From Flavobacterium sp. N2270 (lineage in GTDB: Bacteria; Bacteroidota; Bacteroidia; Flavobacteriales; Flavobacteriaceae): 64,000 nt of DNA. Positions 1 through 8,567 of this stretch are shown here, piece after piece. The stretch's first letter is position 1. Every line of letters begins with the position of its first letter. Below the pieces are notes generated by a model that was not told the DNA's origin, made no database searches, and worked only from the letters and a program-made list of their open reading frames with translations. A program made the translations under genes and the position numbers. Where the stretch lies: contig NZ_CP110005.1 of assembly GCF_025947225.1 (NCBI RefSeq), positions 930,001 through 994,000 on the forward strand. The letters run 5' to 3'.

Positions 1-1
1 A

Positions 2-1447
2 AAATATGGTCATAACGAAGGTGACGAACCTCGTTTTACTCAACCTAAATTATATAAGTTAATTTCAAAACATAAAAATCCTCGTGATATTTATGCAGAA
101 AAATTAAAACAAAGTGGTGTTATTGACGCTGGCTATGTAAAGGAGTTAGAGGCTAAATATAAAGCAAAACTAGATGAAAATCTTGAAGAATCTCGTAAAA
201 AAGATTTAACGGTTATTACGCCTTTTATGCAAAATGTTTGGAAAGGTTTCGAACAAGTATCAGACGACACAATGTTGCAAAAATTCGATACTACTTTTGA
301 TAAAAATGAATTAACAGAAATTGCAAAAACAATTTGCGAATTACCTTCCGGCAAAAAATTCATCAGTAAAATCACAAAAATTATCAAGGATAGAAATAAC
401 ATGTATTTCGAATCTGATAATTTAGACTGGGCAATGGGTGAATTACTAGCTTATGGTACACTTCTAAAAGAAGGATACGATGTTCGTATTTCAGGACAAG
501 ACGTAGAAAGAGGAACATTCTCTCATCGTCACGCTGTTGTTAAAGTGGAAGATTCGGAAGAAGAAGTTGTTTTGCTTAACGATATTAAAGATAAAAAAGG
601 AAATTTTTATATCTACAATTCACACTTGTCAGAATACGGAGTTGTTGGTTTTGAATACGGTTATGCATTAGCGTCTCCAAATACATTAACAATCTGGGAA
701 GCACAATTTGGGGATTTTTCAAATGGAGCTCAAATTATGATTGACCAATACATTTCTGCAGGAGAAGATAAGTGGAACAATCAAAACGGATTAGTTTTCT
801 TATTACCTCATGGTTATGAAAATCAAGGAGCGGAGCATTCATCAGCACGTATGGAACGTTATTTGCAGATGTGTGCAAAACACAATATGTTCGTTGCTGA
901 TTGTACTACACCAGCAAACTTCTTCCACTTGCTAAGAAGACAAATGAAAACAACTTTCCGTAAACCGTTAATTGTGTTTACGCCAAAGAGTTTATTGCGT
1001 CATCCACAAGCGGTTTCTAAAATTGAAGATTTAACAAATGGTCAATTCCAAGAAATACTAGACGATCCAAATGTTACAGATAAAAAAGCAATAAAATCAT
1101 TGGTTTTCTGTACAGGTAAAGTATATTATGATATTATTGCAAAAAGAGAAGAATTAGAAAGAAATGATGTTGCAGTAGTTCGTTTAGAGCAAATATTTCC
1201 ATTGGCAACAGAACAGATTAAAGAAATTATTGCAAGTTATCCAAATGTTGATGATTACGTATGGGCACAAGAAGAACCAAAAAATATGGGTGCTTATGGT
1301 TTCATGTTAATGAATTTTGATTTGGTTAAATTGCGTTTAGCATCGCCAAAAGCGTACAGTGCACCTGCAGCAGGAAGTTATGAACGTTCTAAAAAACGTC
1401 AAAAAAATGCTATTGCGATGGTTTTTGATAAAACATTATTTCAATAA
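2..1447 (+). CDS. sucA: 2-oxoglutarate dehydrogenase E1 component, 3' part
   Basis: This is the C-terminal 481 residues of the thiamine-diphosphate E1 subunit of the 2-oxoglutarate dehydrogenase complex (TCA cycle). The frame is open from base 2, so the gene begins before the window; full-length E1o is about 900-930 residues. Visible motifs are GHNEGDEP near the left edge, SDNLDWAMGE and GQDVERGTFSHRHAVV in the pyrimidine-binding domain, and WAQEEPKNMGAY in the C-terminal domain. A Met at base 227 is internal and should not be taken as the start. The gene lies 63 bases before odhB, the usual E1-E2 operon order. Confidence 0.96.
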   Translation, partial: KYGHNEGDEPRFTQPKLYKLISKHKNPRDIYAEKLKQSGVIDAGYVKELEAKYKAKLDENLEESRKKDLTVITPFMQNVWKGFEQVSDDTMLQKFDTTFDKNELTEIAKTICELPSGKKFISKITKIIKDRNNMYFESDNLDWAMGELLAYGTLLKEGYDVRISGQDVERGTFSHRHAVVKVEDSEEEVVLLNDIKDKKGNFYIYNSHLSEYGVVGFEYGYALASPNTLTIWEAQFGDFSNGAQIMIDQYISAGEDKWNNQNGLVFLLPHGYENQGAEHSSARMERYLQMCAKHNMFVADCTTPANFFHLLRRQMKTTFRKPLIVFTPKSLLRHPQAVSKIEDLTNGQFQEILDDPNVTDKKAIKSLVFCTGKVYYDIIAKREELERNDVAVVRLEQIFPLATEQIKEIIASYPNVDDYVWAQEEPKNMGAYGFMLMNFDLVKLRLASPKAYSAPAAGSYERSKKRQKNAIAMVFDKTLFQ

Positions 1448-1451
1448 AACA

Positions 1452-1467
1452 ACTACTTTAAAGTAGT
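1452..1467. repeat. 16-bp perfect palindrome between sucA and odhB
   Basis: ACTACTTTAAAGTAGT reads the same on both strands and sits 4 bases after the sucA stop. There is no T-run after it, so it is more likely an mRNA-stabilising or processing hairpin inside the operon than a terminator. Confidence 0.5.
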
Positions 1468-1510
1468 AACACAAATAGATAAGTCCTTAAAAGATTAAAA
1501 TTATTAAGAT

Positions 1511-2725
1511 ATGATTTTAGAAATGAAAGTCCCTTCACCGGGTGAATCAATTACAGAAGTAGAAATCGCAACTTGGTTAGTTCAAGATGGAGATTATGTA
1601 GAAAAAGATCAAGCTATTGCTGAGGTAGATTCAGACAAAGCTACATTAGAATTACCTGCGGAAGAAAGTGGAATTATTACACTTAAAGCTGAAGAAGGTG
1701 ATGCAGTAGCAGTTGGAGCAGTTGTTTGTTTAATTGATACAAGCGCAGCAAAACCAGCTGGTGATGCACCTACAAAAACGGAAGCTAAAGTTGAAGAAAA
1801 GAAAGTAGAAGCTCCTAAAGCTGCGCCAGTAGCAGAAAAAACATATGCTTCTCAAACTCCTTCTCCTGCAGCTAGAAAGATTTTAGACGAAAAAAACATT
1901 CAACCTTCTGATATTGTTGGAACAGGAAAAGATGGAAGAATCACTAAAGATGATGCAGTAAATGCTGTGCCTTCAATGGGAACTCCTACAGGTGGTTCTC
2001 GTAGTTCTGAAAGAACTAAATTATCAATGTTACGTAGAAAAGTGGCTGAACGTTTAGTGGCTGCTAAAAACGAAACAGCTATGTTAACAACTTTTAACGA
2101 AGTTAACATGACACCAATTAATAACATTCGTAACCAATATAAAGACGAATTCAAAGCAAAACACAATGGTGTTGGTTTAGGATATATGTCATTTTTTACA
2201 AAAGCAGTTACAAGAGCTTTACAATTATATCCAGATGTGAACTCAATGATGGATGGTGATTATAAAGTAGCTTATGATTTTGCTGATATTTCAATTGCTG
2301 TTTCTGGACCAAAAGGTTTAATGGTTCCTGTTGTTAGAAATGCAGAAAACTTAACCTTTAGAGGTGTTGAGGCTGAAATTAAGCGTTTAGCTTTAAGAGC
2401 TCGTGACGGACAAATTACTGTTGATGATATGACTGGTGGAACATTTACTATTACAAATGGTGGTGTTTTTGGAAGTATGTTGTCTACACCAATTATCAAT
2501 CCTCCACAATCTGGAATTTTAGGCATGCATAATATTATTGAACGTCCAATTGCAGTGGATGGTAAAGTTGAAATTCATCCAATGATGTATGTAGCTTTAT
2601 CTTATGACCACAGAATTATTGATGGTCGTGAGTCTGTTGGTTTCTTAGTGGCTGTTAAAGAAGCTTTAGAAAATCCAATGGAATTATTAATGGATAACAA
2701 TCCTAAGAAAGCATTAGAACTATAA
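1511..2725 (+). CDS. odhB: Dihydrolipoyllysine-residue succinyltransferase (E2 of 2-OGDH)
   Basis: This 404-residue protein is the E2 core of the 2-oxoglutarate dehydrogenase complex; it transfers the succinyl group to CoA. An N-terminal lipoyl domain (about 1-80) carries the lipoylation site K43 in [10 protein letters not shown]. An Ala/Pro/Lys-rich linker follows, then the E3-binding domain (about 112-150; [10 protein letters not shown]) and the catalytic domain with the active-site motif H367-x3-D371-G (SYDHRIIDG). Its length is normal for SucB. It lies directly downstream of sucA and is followed by a strong hairpin terminator. Confidence 0.97.
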   Translation: MILEMKVPSPGESITEVEIATWLVQDGDYVEKDQAIAEVDSDKATLELPAEESGIITLKAEEGDAVAVGAVVCLIDTSAAKPAGDAPTKTEAKVEEKKVEAPKAAPVAEKTYASQTPSPAARKILDEKNIQPSDIVGTGKDGRITKDDAVNAVPSMGTPTGGSRSSERTKLSMLRRKVAERLVAAKNETAMLTTFNEVNMTPINNIRNQYKDEFKAKHNGVGLGYMSFFTKAVTRALQLYPDVNSMMDGDYKVAYDFADISIAVSGPKGLMVPVVRNAENLTFRGVEAEIKRLALRARDGQITVDDMTGGTFTITNGGVFGSMLSTPIINPPQSGILGMHNIIERPIAVDGKVEIHPMMYVALSYDHRIIDGRESVGFLVAVKEALENPMELLMDNNPKKALEL

Positions 2726-2726
2726 T

Positions 2727-2797
2727 ATACTGAATTTGTTATACTGAACTAGTTTCAGCATCTCAAATTATGATTAGTATCTGAAGTAAATTCAGAT
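2727..2797. repeat. Degenerate copies of a flavobacterial intergenic repeat
   Basis: ATACTGAATTTGTT (2727-2740) is followed at once by ATACTGAACTAGTTTCAGCA (2741-2760). A further copy with the same design, CTGAA-N5-TTCAG, lies at 2781-2795 inside a 7-bp-arm hairpin (2779-2797). I recognise the pattern from dispersed repeats of the form CTGAACTTGTTTCAGCATCTC in Flavobacteriaceae. This is recalled knowledge, not a search. Confidence 0.55.
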
Positions 2798-2807
2798 TGA
2801 TAAACCA

Positions 2808-2841
2808 AAAACCCCAAATTCAAATAAGATTTTGGGGTTTT
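2808..2841 (+). terminator. Intrinsic terminator of the sucA-odhB operon
   Basis: An 11-bp perfect stem AAAACCCCAAA / TTTGGGGTTTT surrounds a 12-base loop, TTCAAATAAGAT, and is followed by TTCTGTTTTATT. The loop is nearly the same as in the leuS terminator at 27851-27882. Confidence 0.85.
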
Positions 2842-2937
2842 CTGTTTTATTCGCTTTGCAATAACGGTTGAAGTGATATCCTTTTTTTATAAAAAAGATA
2901 CAACGGAAAACGTGGTGCTTTAGTAATTGCCCAAAAA

Positions 2938-3375
2938 TTATTTCAAATATAAATAATGATTGTAATAATCAATAATTGCTTTTCCGTTAAGTAAAATATC
3001 TGCGCCAATAATACCGTCTACGGGTTTGGTTTTATAACTTTTCAACGCTTCGTTAACGTGACTCATATCAAAAACAACTAAATTTAGATTTTCGTATTTC
3101 CATCTGCCTAACTGAAGTTTGTTACTTTTAGAAATTTGAGTTTCCATTCCGGTTGCTCCAGCACCAGCTGCTTTTGTTTCTGAAAATTCAGCAAATAATT
3201 CAAATTTTTCAATTCCTTCAATCCCAACACAGCTATTGCTTGCTCCAGTATCTAAAATGAAATTTCCGCTAAATGAATTTAATTTAGCTTTAATCATTAA
3301 ATGTTGGGTTTTTAAAACCGTAAATTTTATTTTTTTATATTTTTTTCCTTTTAAAAAGTCTTGTAAGTCTTCCAT
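2938..3375 (-). CDS. Retropepsin-like aspartic protease family protein
   Basis: A 145-residue protein with the clan AA (retropepsin-like) active-site motif F-I-L-D42-T43-G44-A-S and the second conserved block DGIIGADIL near residues 119-127. Such proteins act as dimers and the single-domain size fits. No signal peptide or membrane segment is seen, so it is probably cytoplasmic. The substrate is unknown. It diverges from tatD. A -7 box at 3380-3387 ends only 4 bases before the ATG, so the mRNA may be leaderless. The next Met (residue 27) would still leave the active site, but the first Met is preferred because the beta strand before it is complete. Confidence 0.8.
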   Translation of the reverse strand: MEDLQDFLKGKKYKKIKFTVLKTQHLMIKAKLNSFSGNFILDTGASNSCVGIEGIEKFELFAEFSETKAAGAGATGMETQISKSNKLQLGRWKYENLNLVVFDMSHVNEALKSYKTKPVDGIIGADILLNGKAIIDYYNHYLYLK

Positions 3376-3379
3376 AAAT

Positions 3380-3387
3380 CAAAAGTA
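3380..3387 (-). promoter_or_regulatory. -7 promoter element (TACTTTTG)
   Basis: On the minus strand this is TACTTTTG, a match to the Bacteroidetes -7 consensus TAnnTTTG. It ends 4 bases before the start codon of the retropepsin-like gene. No clear -33 TTG is seen. Confidence 0.4.
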
Positions 3388-3412
3388 AAGCAAAAATCTT
3401 AATCAATCTTCT

Positions 3413-3420
3413 TACTTTTG
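3413..3420 (+). promoter_or_regulatory. -7 promoter element upstream of tatD
   Basis: TACTTTTG matches TAnnTTTG and lies 27 bases before the TTG start of tatD. Its twin on the other strand lies at 3380-3387. Confidence 0.45.
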
Positions 3421-3430
3421 CATAATACAA

Positions 3431-3464
3431 ACTTTAAACTTTAAACTTTGGACTTTAAACTTGG
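3431..3464 (+). repeat. Heptanucleotide tandem repeat at the tatD start
   Basis: Four 7-base units ACTTTAA, ACTTTAA, ACTTTGG, ACTTTAA are followed by a partial ACTTGG. The third unit supplies the TTG start codon of tatD and the fourth is already coding. Confidence 0.75.
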
Positions 3465-4227
3465 TTTAACCGATACACATACGCATTTATATTCGGAAGA
3501 ATTTGATGCAGATAGAAATGAAATGATAGAACGGGCAATTCAAAAAGGAGTTTCTCGCTTTTTCGTTCCTTCGATAGATTCTTCATATACCCAAAAAATG
3601 TATGATTTAGAAAATCAATTTCCTGAAAACGTTTTTCTTATGATGGGCTTGCATCCAACCTATGTTAAAGAAAACTATTTAGAAGAATTGGCTCATGTTG
3701 AAAGAGAATTAGAAAAGCGAAAATTTCAAGCCATTGGAGAAATTGGGATTGATTTGTATTGGGATAAAACTTTTTTAAAGCAACAGCAACATGCTTTTCA
3801 ACATCAAATTCAATTGGCTAAAAAATATAATTTAGGAATTAATATTCATTGTCGAGATGCTTTTGATGAAGTTTTTGAAGTTTTAGAAAGTGAAAAAGCA
3901 GAAGATTTGTTCGGTATTTTTCATTGTTTTACAGGTGATTTGGATCAAGCTCAAAGAGCAATTTCTTTAGGAATGAAATTAGGAATTGGTGGTGTTTCAA
4001 CTTTTAAGAATGGGAAAATAGATCAGTTTTTAAATGAAATTGATTTGCAAAATATTGTTTTAGAAACCGATTCTCCTTATTTGGCGCCAGTTCCATATAG
4101 AGGAAAACGTAATGAAAGTTCATATACATTTTTAGTTGCAGAAAAATTGGCAACAATATATAATGTTGCTATTGAGGAAATTGCTAGCGTTACAACAGAG
4201 AATTCAAAGAAAATTTTCGGAATTTAA
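3448..4227 (+). CDS. TatD family metal-dependent hydrolase
   Basis: A 259-residue TIM-barrel metallohydrolase of the TatD family (3'-5' DNA/RNA exonuclease or other hydrolase). The metal site is seen in D9-T-H11-T-H13, GEIGIDLYW (Glu ligand), NIHCRDA, FHCFTGD and ETDSPYLAPVP. The first in-frame ATG is well past the HxH motif and a stop lies two codons upstream, so translation must begin at the TTG at 3448, inside a heptad repeat. Length is normal. The next gene, an acyltransferase, follows 65 bases later on the same strand. Confidence 0.92.
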   Translation: MDFKLGLTDTHTHLYSEEFDADRNEMIERAIQKGVSRFFVPSIDSSYTQKMYDLENQFPENVFLMMGLHPTYVKENYLEELAHVERELEKRKFQAIGEIGIDLYWDKTFLKQQQHAFQHQIQLAKKYNLGINIHCRDAFDEVFEVLESEKAEDLFGIFHCFTGDLDQAQRAISLGMKLGIGGVSTFKNGKIDQFLNEIDLQNIVLETDSPYLAPVPYRGKRNESSYTFLVAEKLATIYNVAIEEIASVTTENSKKIFGI

Positions 4228-4292
4228 CGATTTAAAAGCATTCGTTTCCTAAAATTTTTGTTCATTTGTAGATTGACTTTTTAAAATTAAAT

Positions 4293-5432
4293 ATGTTAAA
4301 ATTCGATACTATTCGTCCCTATTATGATTCTGAAGTAAATGAAGCGCTTTGTACTTCGTTGAATCATCCTATGATGAAAGCAATGATGCAGTTTACTTTT
4401 CCTAATGTCGATGATGAAGTTTGGAAGGAACAATTAAAAAGAACACATTCAATTAGAGATTTTCAGATTAACTTCGTTTATAAATCAATAAAGAAAGTTT
4501 TAGAAACAACTTCAGAAGGATTAACTACATCTGGATTCGAAAAATTAGAACCTAATACTTCTTATTTATTTATTTCAAACCATAGAGACATAATTTTAGA
4601 CACTTCATTGTTGAATGTTTCATTATATGATCATGGTTTAGTTATGACTGCTTCAGCCATTGGAGATAACTTGGTAAAAAAAGAGTTTGTTTTAAAACTT
4701 TCTAAGTTAAATCGAAATTTTTTAGTGCAAAGAGGTTTGTCTCCCAGAGAGTTGTTACAGAGTTCTAAATTAATGTCAGAATATATGTATCATTTACTTT
4801 CAAAAGAAAATCGTTCGGTTTGGATTGCACAACGAGAAGGAAGAACAAAAGACGGTAATGATGCAACTCATCCTGGCGTTTTGAAAATGTTAGCAATGGC
4901 TTCTGATGAGAAAAATTGTATCGATTATTTTAAGAAAATTAAAATTGTACCCGTTTCTATTTCTTATGAATATGACCCTACTGATGCTTTAAAAATGCCT
5001 CAATTATTAGCTCAAGCTAAAGATGAAGTATATATAAAAGATAAAAATGAGGATTTTATTACTTTGTTAAGTGGAATAATAGGGCAAAAGAAAAGAATTC
5101 ATATTCATGTAGGTGATGTTTTGGATAACGAACTAGATGAAATAGCATTTGGAAATGATAATACTAATAAACAAATTCAAGCAGTTGCGCAGTTAATTGA
5201 TGATTCTATTTTGCAATCGTATAAATTGTGGCCAACAAATTATATTGCATATGATATTTTAAATAACTCATCTACATTTTCTAATTTATATACTGAAAAA
5301 GAAAAACAACTTTTTGAAAGACGTTTGGAGTTGAGAATAAATTCAGATAATGATACTTTAAAAGAGGGTTTTTTAGCAATGTATGCTAATCCGGTGGTTA
5401 ATAAGTTAAAGTACATAAATGCAATTAGTTAA
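4293..5432 (+). CDS. 1-acyl-sn-glycerol-3-phosphate acyltransferase family protein
   Basis: A 379-residue protein of the PlsC/PlsB-like glycerolipid acyltransferase superfamily. The catalytic block is FISN-H97-RDIIL-D103: the His-Asp spacing is five residues rather than the canonical four, with D99 also close. A second block QREGRTKDG corresponds to the phosphate-binding EGTR motif. No convincing membrane helix is seen, so it is probably peripheral at the inner membrane. Its natural acyl acceptor is not evident. The stop overlaps the asparaginase start by 14 bases, which suggests translational coupling. Confidence 0.75.
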   Translation: MLKFDTIRPYYDSEVNEALCTSLNHPMMKAMMQFTFPNVDDEVWKEQLKRTHSIRDFQINFVYKSIKKVLETTSEGLTTSGFEKLEPNTSYLFISNHRDIILDTSLLNVSLYDHGLVMTASAIGDNLVKKEFVLKLSKLNRNFLVQRGLSPRELLQSSKLMSEYMYHLLSKENRSVWIAQREGRTKDGNDATHPGVLKMLAMASDEKNCIDYFKKIKIVPVSISYEYDPTDALKMPQLLAQAKDEVYIKDKNEDFITLLSGIIGQKKRIHIHVGDVLDNELDEIAFGNDNTNKQIQAVAQLIDDSILQSYKLWPTNYIAYDILNNSSTFSNLYTEKEKQLFERRLELRINSDNDTLKEGFLAMYANPVVNKLKYINAIS

Positions 5433-6450
5433 ACCAACAATTTTATTGATTTATACCGGCGGAACAATTGGTATGATTAAAGATTCATTAACTGGAGCTT
5501 TAAAAGCTTTTGATTTTAAAGAGTTGTTGGATAATATACCAGAAATTAACCTTTTAGATTGTAATGTTGCTACTGTTTCTTTTAATGAACCTATTGATTC
5601 ATCAAACATGAATATTGAGCACTGGCAAAGTATTGCTTCTATAATTGAAGAAAATTACAGTTCTTATGATGGATTTGTTGTGCTTCATGGTTCAGATACT
5701 ATGTCATATAGTGCTTCTGCGTTAAGTTTTATGCTAGAAAACCTTGGAAAGCCTGTTGTTTTTACAGGTTCTCAATTACCCATAGGAGATTTGAGAACTG
5801 ATGCAAAAGAAAATTTAATTACAGCAATTCAAATAGCTTCATTGCAAAAAAAAGGAAAGCCTATAATTCAAGAAGTTTGTTTGTATTTTGAGTACAAATT
5901 ATATCGTGGAAATAGAACAACTAAAATATCTGCTGAACATTTTAATGCTTTTATGTCTCCAAACTTTCCTGAATTAGCTGAATCTGGCGTTCACTTAAGA
6001 GTAAATGATACTGTTATTATAAAGCAGCAGCACAACAAGAAATTAATTGTAAATAAAGGGCTAGACGACAATGTTTTTATTTTAAAATTATTTCCAGGAA
6101 TTAATAAGAATGCACTAGAAGCAATAATTAATATTAAAAATATAAAAGGAATTGTCCTCGAAACGTATGGTTCTGGAAATGCATTAAGTGAAAAATGGTT
6201 TGTAGATATATTACAAAAAGCAATAAATAATAATATTCACGTTATTAATGTAACACAATGTAGTGGGGGTACCGTTTCAATGGGGCAATATGAGACCAGT
6301 ACAAAGCTAAAAAACATAGGTGTTATATCGGGCTTTAACATAACGACTGAGGCTGCAATTACAAAATTAATGTATTTATTAGGTAAAAATGTTTCTAGTT
6401 CAGTCTTTAAAACTATTTTTGAGACATCATTAAGAGGAGAAATGCATTAA
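5419..6450 (+). CDS. ansA: Type I L-asparaginase
   Basis: A 343-residue cytoplasmic-type asparaginase hydrolysing asparagine to aspartate and ammonia. The nucleophile Thr is T16 in IYTGGTIGM, and the second catalytic Thr-Asp pair is in VLHGSDTMSYSA. GSGNALS and QCSGGTVSMGQY are further family blocks. No signal peptide is present, which favours the low-affinity type I enzyme. The ATG lies inside the last codons of the upstream acyltransferase gene (14-base overlap). Confidence 0.93.
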   Translation: MQLVKPTILLIYTGGTIGMIKDSLTGALKAFDFKELLDNIPEINLLDCNVATVSFNEPIDSSNMNIEHWQSIASIIEENYSSYDGFVVLHGSDTMSYSASALSFMLENLGKPVVFTGSQLPIGDLRTDAKENLITAIQIASLQKKGKPIIQEVCLYFEYKLYRGNRTTKISAEHFNAFMSPNFPELAESGVHLRVNDTVIIKQQHNKKLIVNKGLDDNVFILKLFPGINKNALEAIINIKNIKGIVLETYGSGNALSEKWFVDILQKAINNNIHVINVTQCSGGTVSMGQYETSTKLKNIGVISGFNITTEAAITKLMYLLGKNVSSSVFKTIFETSLRGEMH

Positions 6451-6571
6451 AAAGAGAGTTTTAACTTTTGTACATCATTTTTTTTATGTTATTTAGCACC
6501 TTGAAAAATTAGATATTTTTTTACAGTTAATAAATGATTGTTTGTTTGTTTAAATCAGGCAAGAAAAGGTT

Positions 6572-6595
6572 TAACGCTATTTATAAAAAGCGTTA
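6572..6595 (+). terminator. Probable terminator after ansA
   Basis: A 7-bp stem TAACGCT / AGCGTTA with a 10-base loop is followed by TTTTATTTTATTTTTTT. It lies 122 bases after ansA and 100 bases before exbB. Confidence 0.5.
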
Positions 6596-6651
6596 TTTTA
6601 TTTTATTTTTTTAGTTGTAAATATTATTTTTAAGTTTCATAAATATTTTTA

Positions 6652-6659
6652 TACCTTTA
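6652..6659 (+). promoter_or_regulatory. Possible -7 element for the exb operon
   Basis: TACCTTTA differs at one position from TAnnTTTG and lies 36 bases before the exbB ATG. The rest of 6451-6695 is very AT-rich with nothing else recognisable. Confidence 0.35.
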
Positions 6660-6695
6660 ACCCAATTAACTAATTAAAATTTAAGAACAAAAGCA

Positions 6696-7487
6696 ATGAA
6701 AAGATTATTTTCTATTTTAGCAATCACTGGGCTTATGACTTTCGGAAATGTTCAGGCACAAGATTCTACTCAAACTGAGGAAGTAGCAACAGAACAAGTA
6801 CAAGAAACTGCTGCTGATGAAACAGCTGCTGTAGCTACAGAAGAAGCTGCTGCAGAACCAACTTTTACACAAAAAATGAAAACACGTTTCATTGAAGGTG
6901 GACCAGCATTTATGGGAATTGTATTAATCTGTTTAATTTTAGGATTAGCAATTGCTATTGAAAGAATTATTTATTTAAATCTTTCTACTACAAATACAAA
7001 AAAATTAATCTCTGACGTAGAAGATGCGTTAAAATCTGGAGGTGTTGATGCAGCTAAAGAAGTTTGTAGAAATACAGCTGGACCTGTAGCTTCTATCTTT
7101 TACCAAGGTTTAGATAGACATTCACATGGTATTGAATCTGCTGAAAAAGCGGTTGTTGCTTACGGTGGTGTTCAAATGGGACAATTAGAGAAAAACGTTT
7201 CTTGGATTTCTTTATTTATCGCATTAGCTCCGATGTTAGGATTCATGGGAACAGTAATTGGTATGATTGAAGCATTTGACCAAATTCAATCTGCAGGTTC
7301 TATGGAGCCATCATTAGTTGCTGGAGGTATTAAAGTTGCCTTATTAACTACTGTATTTGGACTTATTGTTGCTATTATTTTACAAATTTTCTATAATTAT
7401 ATTATCGCTAAAATCGATTCTATCGTTAATGATATGGAAGACGCTTCAATTAGCTTAATTGATGTATTGTCTGATTACAAAAAATAA
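6696..7487 (+). CDS. exbB: MotA/TolQ/ExbB proton channel family protein
   Basis: A 263-residue inner-membrane subunit of the TonB-energising proton channel. A signal peptide (1-21, ending VQAQ) is followed by an Ala/Glu-rich acidic stretch (about 22-56) and three transmembrane helices near 72-92, 168-190 and 210-235. The conserved TolQ/ExbB block LAPMLGFMGTVIGMIEAF is present. The signal peptide and acidic extension are usual for Bacteroidetes homologues. It heads a four-gene operon with a small membrane protein and two ExbD proteins. Confidence 0.92.
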   Translation: MKRLFSILAITGLMTFGNVQAQDSTQTEEVATEQVQETAADETAAVATEEAAAEPTFTQKMKTRFIEGGPAFMGIVLICLILGLAIAIERIIYLNLSTTNTKKLISDVEDALKSGGVDAAKEVCRNTAGPVASIFYQGLDRHSHGIESAEKAVVAYGGVQMGQLEKNVSWISLFIALAPMLGFMGTVIGMIEAFDQIQSAGSMEPSLVAGGIKVALLTTVFGLIVAIILQIFYNYIIAKIDSIVNDMEDASISLIDVLSDYKK

Positions 7488-7512
7488 TAACTCATAAATA
7501 ATAGTAACTATT

Positions 7513-7932
7513 ATGAACTTACATAAGTTAACAAAAATAGCAGCTATTGTCATTTCAGTTTTAAGTATTGTTTTCTTAGCAGGACTTATGGCAGGTGACG
7601 ATGATGCAAATAACAGTTGGATTTCTCCACTAATATATATGTCATATTTTGTGCTAGCAGCTTGTGTTGCAATAGTATTAGTATATGTACTTAAAAACTT
7701 GTTCTCTAACAAAGAAAATCTAAAGAAAACTATGGTTTCTGTAGGATTGTTTTTAGCAGTAGTTCTTGTTTCTTTTATATTAGCTGATGGATCTGATGTA
7801 AAAGTTGGAGATGAAGTTGTTACAGGAATGACTTCTAAATTAGTAAGTACTGGTCTATGGATGTTTTATATTTTAGCTTTTGTTTCTATTGGAACAATGG
7901 TTTGGACAGGACTTAATAAATTTAAAAAATAA
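7513..7932 (+). CDS. Small membrane protein between exbB and exbD
   Basis: A 139-residue protein with four predicted membrane helices (about 9-28, 41-60, 75-92 and 112-132). I do not recognise a named family. A gene of this size and topology sits between exbB and exbD in many Bacteroidetes, so a role in the channel complex is likely by position, but nothing in the sequence shows a mechanism. It starts 25 bases after exbB and ends 2 bases before exbD. Confidence 0.75.
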   Translation: MNLHKLTKIAAIVISVLSIVFLAGLMAGDDDANNSWISPLIYMSYFVLAACVAIVLVYVLKNLFSNKENLKKTMVSVGLFLAVVLVSFILADGSDVKVGDEVVTGMTSKLVSTGLWMFYILAFVSIGTMVWTGLNKFKK

Positions 7933-7934
7933 TT

Positions 7935-8549
7935 ATGGCAAAAAGAGAAGCACCAGAGGTAAATGCCGGTTCTATGGCAGATATTGCTTTCCTGCTTTTG
8001 ATCTTCTTTTTGGTTACTACTACCATTGGAGTAGATCAGGGAATCAATCGACTTTTGCCTAGGTATGAAGAGAACCCTCCAGTACCTCCAATAAATGAAA
8101 GAAATATTTTACCTGTATTAGTTAACAAAGACAATCAATTGTTAGTTAATGAAAAGGTAATTGATATTAAAGAATTGAGACAAACTGCCATTGATTTCTT
8201 AGAAAACAATGGTGAAGGTAATTGTAATTACTGTTTCACAGGGAAAAAGAATCCAAATTCTTCTGACCATCCAGACAAAGCTGTTATATCTTTATCAAAT
8301 GATGGTTTAACATCTTATGGAACTTATATCGCTGTTCAAAACGAATTAGTTGCAGCTTATACTTTCTTAAGAGATAGAGAATGTAAAAGAAGATACAACA
8401 TGTCTTTTTCTGAAATGGAATATATTTACAATGATCCTGCTTCAAAAGCAACCGAAGGTTTAATCGAAGATTTAGAGCCTAAAGTAAAGTTGATTCAAGA
8501 TATGTTTCCTATGAGACTTTCTGAAGCAGAACCAAAAAAGAACTTTTAA
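7935..8549 (+). CDS. exbD: ExbD/TolR family biopolymer transport protein (first copy)
   Basis: A 204-residue ExbD/TolR protein. A cytoplasmic N-terminus leads into one helix with the key Asp (GSMADIAFLLLIFFLVTTTI), and a periplasmic domain follows. It is longer than typical ExbD (about 140 residues): an insert around 94-115 contains NCNYC and a Lys/Asn-rich loop. It pairs with exbB for proton flow to TonB, or with gliding and secretion motors in Bacteroidetes. Followed after 18 bases by a second exbD. Confidence 0.9.
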   Translation: MAKREAPEVNAGSMADIAFLLLIFFLVTTTIGVDQGINRLLPRYEENPPVPPINERNILPVLVNKDNQLLVNEKVIDIKELRQTAIDFLENNGEGNCNYCFTGKKNPNSSDHPDKAVISLSNDGLTSYGTYIAVQNELVAAYTFLRDRECKRRYNMSFSEMEYIYNDPASKATEGLIEDLEPKVKLIQDMFPMRLSEAEPKKNF

Positions 8550-8567
8550 CCTTTAAATTTTAGAAAC

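Noticed and set aside
6451..6695. Riboswitch or small RNA in the longest intergenic gap
   Set aside because: Apart from a weak terminator hairpin and a one-mismatch -7 box there is only AT-rich sequence; no known aptamer pattern is recognisable.
7880..8062. Short plus-strand frame covering the exbD start
   Set aside because: It overlaps two well-supported genes in another frame and has no recognisable motif.
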